Source: Amorphochlora amoebiformis
Taxonomy: Eukaryota; Cercozoa; Chlorarachniophyceae
Direction of reading: 5' to 3'
NCBI GenBank assembly: GCA_054601695.1
Contig: BAAHQB010000306.1
Location: 62,001-126,000 of the forward strand
DNA length: 64,000 bases
In this document: positions 1-64,000 of the stretch, one piece after another
How positions within the stretch are numbered: the stretch's first letter is position 1
Layout: every line of letters starts with the position of its first letter
The notes under the pieces: generated by a model
Told to the model about the DNA's origin: nothing
The model's database searches: none
Seen by the model: the letters and a program-made list of their open reading frames with translations, nothing else
Program-made: the position numbers and the translations under genes

Positions 1-42521
<42,521 letters not shown>

Positions 42522-42979
42522 TTTTGATGTGTATCTGTACAGGTATATCATATTTTTGTGTTTCGATGAGATAAAAAAGATGAATGAATGAAATTCATTA
42601 ACCCCCTCCCCTCTCCCTATCACCCCCGTGATTTTTTTTTTTATTTTCCCGATTTCCCTCTCTCCCTCTCTTGCTCTCTGGTCGCTATGTTCATTTCCAA
42701 ATGTGTAACACAGCCCAAGGTCACAGTATGAACACATCACAATGTCTTCCTGAGTGACCATCCCACTGATGAACGTGATTATTCCTCCAGTCACGTATTT
42801 CTACGTGACGAGAGGACATGTCACGGTATTTTTATAGTGACGGTAGGCATTGTCACGCCCGATATTATAAGTTTTATTCTGTTTGACCATCTGTGTGAGA
42901 TGGTATCGGGTGGAGACTGAGAATTATTAGATGCGGGATTTTTTAATTCGCTTGAGGTTAAGAGACATATATATATATT

Positions 42980-43013
<34 letters not shown>

Positions 43014-43082
43014 AATTATGTATGTATATATATATGTATACATATATGAGAGAGAAAACTCACCGTTAGGAAAATATGTCTT

Positions 43083-52936
<9,854 letters not shown>

Positions 52937-54179
52937 AGGACCTGAATTAAGATGGCATACCAAAAATAAAAATGACTGTTTTATTCACAACGCACGATAT
53001 ACATATATGCATTATATATACATGATCGTGAGATGTAAAAACACATTATTCAAACCCGTGACTCACAAATTGAACATCAAACCCCAAAACAGCTCAAACA
53101 GCACCAGTGCCAAAAAATCCCCAAATTGTATCAATCAACTCTCCCTTCAAACATACGGTAGCTCTATTTTTCCCGGAAATTTTCAAACGAAAAACAAGAT
53201 ATGGGTTCTGAACATAGCTCAGCCGACATGGCTACATTGTAAAATGTTTTTTTTTGGTGGAACCAGAGCAGCCGGAAGAGACGCGTGTCCCGTGGTCTGA
53301 AAGGGTGCGGGGTTGTGTCTCTGACTCTTATGAGAGATAATTTAAGGCATATTTTCCAGAAGTTATAAATAGAAGGTGAAAAGTTTATGAATTATAAGCA
53401 CGTATGTGCTTCTTCTCCAAGACGCGCCAATCCATTCGTTCCATCCATTTTTCCCGCCCATAGGGAATATTAAACGTTCTGAACTTACATTTCCCGTGAC
53501 AGACCCCGCTGTCACATATTTGAATGGGAATACTCTTATAGGGTTTAAAAAACGTTAGTAAAATAGGATAAATAAATCCTTAATATTGATAGAGGGTAGA
53601 TATATAGTAATACTACTATAGGTTAGCAAAGATTCTTCGGAATCCACAACCTGGATCCCGAAGCTTTATCTATTCGCTCATACGTCACGTCTTGTGGGCC
53701 GGGGTACGTGTCTTCAACCAGATTCTGAAGCCCCCCCCCCTCTTCCTCCTCAAATCGACTGTCAGAGGGTAATTTAATAAATTTAAAAAATATATTTCGG
53801 CAAAATATTGGCAAATTTCAGGAACAATCGCGCCAGTTTGACGCTCTTTTCTCTCTCTTTCTCCGTGAGGGCAGGTCCGATATGTGGAAAGCGAGTGGTA
53901 TTAGAGGTTTAACAAATCTAGAGGTGCATCTTTCCCCCCCCCCTCCCCTTTTGCACGATATTCTTTCTTCCATTATGTCAAAAAACTAGTATTCAAAGCG
54001 CTTTAATATTTTCTAAAACTCTATTAAATTTCTTTGTTTTCCGTTGTTGGATGTGTGTGTATGTGTGAATGATGTTAGAGGGATGTACTAATGTATATGT
54101 AAATATAAGTATAATGATGTAATACTCCGGACTATATAAAGTCAATCATATTTTGTTGGTTGTAAATGTGTGTATGTAG
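52937..54179. promoter_or_regulatory. Divergent intergenic/promoter region between genes B and A
   Basis: The longest non-repetitive stretch in the window, between oppositely oriented genes. Visible elements: TTTTCCCGCCCAT at about 53446-53461 (E2F-like), the inverted repeat GTGACAG-ACCCCG-CTGTCAC at about 53495-53514, and TATATAAA at about 54133 ahead of gene A. The 97-codon frame at 53007-53300 shows no protein-like pattern. An ATGAATTATAAGCAC before GTATGT at about 53389 is a weak start-exon candidate for gene A. Confidence 0.5.

Positions 54180-64000
<9,821 letters not shown>

Noticed and set aside
53007-53300. A 97-codon open frame in the A/B intergenic region.
   Set aside because: No splice sites, no repeated or family motif, and it overlaps the likely divergent promoter; open by chance in the most GC-balanced stretch.

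Overview
The window looks like nuclear DNA of an intron-rich eukaryote whose telomere repeat is TTAGGG. Species and clade cannot be fixed from sequence alone. About nine tenths is simple sequence: long (TA)n, interstitial TTAGGG/CCCTAA arrays, GA/CT tracts and one CT-GC-GT composite. Almost all long reading frames here are translations of (TA)n, (CT)n or telomeric repeats and are not genes. The coding information sits in short unique islands of 14-81 bp. Most islands start after AG, end before GT (usually GTATAT, GTAAxx or GTATGT) and keep one open frame. Read as exons, neighbouring islands join with compatible codon phases into proteins. In the exon entries, 'phase a>b' means a codon bases carried in from the previous exon and b left over at the end. 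No transcript data were available, so every exon is inferred from sequence.

Layout. Gene A, plus strand, about 54.2 kb to beyond the right edge: a P-type cation-transporting ATPase. Sixteen good exons give the N-terminal NELP motif, M1, M2, the actuator domain (GDRIPADG, then NGES in place of TGES), the FGKLA segment and the region entering M3. The phosphorylation domain lies outside the window. Gene B, minus strand, about 52.94 to 43.1 kb: an unidentified protein starting MGGCNSQVK, a possible myristoylation signal. Gene C, minus strand, about 42.52 kb to beyond the left edge: about 69 micro-exons, roughly 1,080 codons of mostly helical, charged, unidentified protein; it could be two genes. 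A and B diverge from a unique, gene-sized gap at 52.94-54.18 kb. B and C are head to tail, with a unique 0.5 kb gap rich in GTCAC/GTGAC words.

The unusual feature is the intron content. Introns typically begin GT(AT)n. Many end in CCCTAA repeats that run straight into the acceptor AG, or begin GTAACCCTAACCC. The repeat is mostly CCCTAA in the sense of the gene, and the plus-strand repeat flips from TTAGGG to CCCTAA near the A/B divergence. Many introns also contain serial decaying copies of the 3' end of the preceding exon together with its splice donor, up to seven in a row. A dispersed 65-bp element with a GTCCTAGGAC palindrome sits inside the telomeric arrays in fixed orientation to them.
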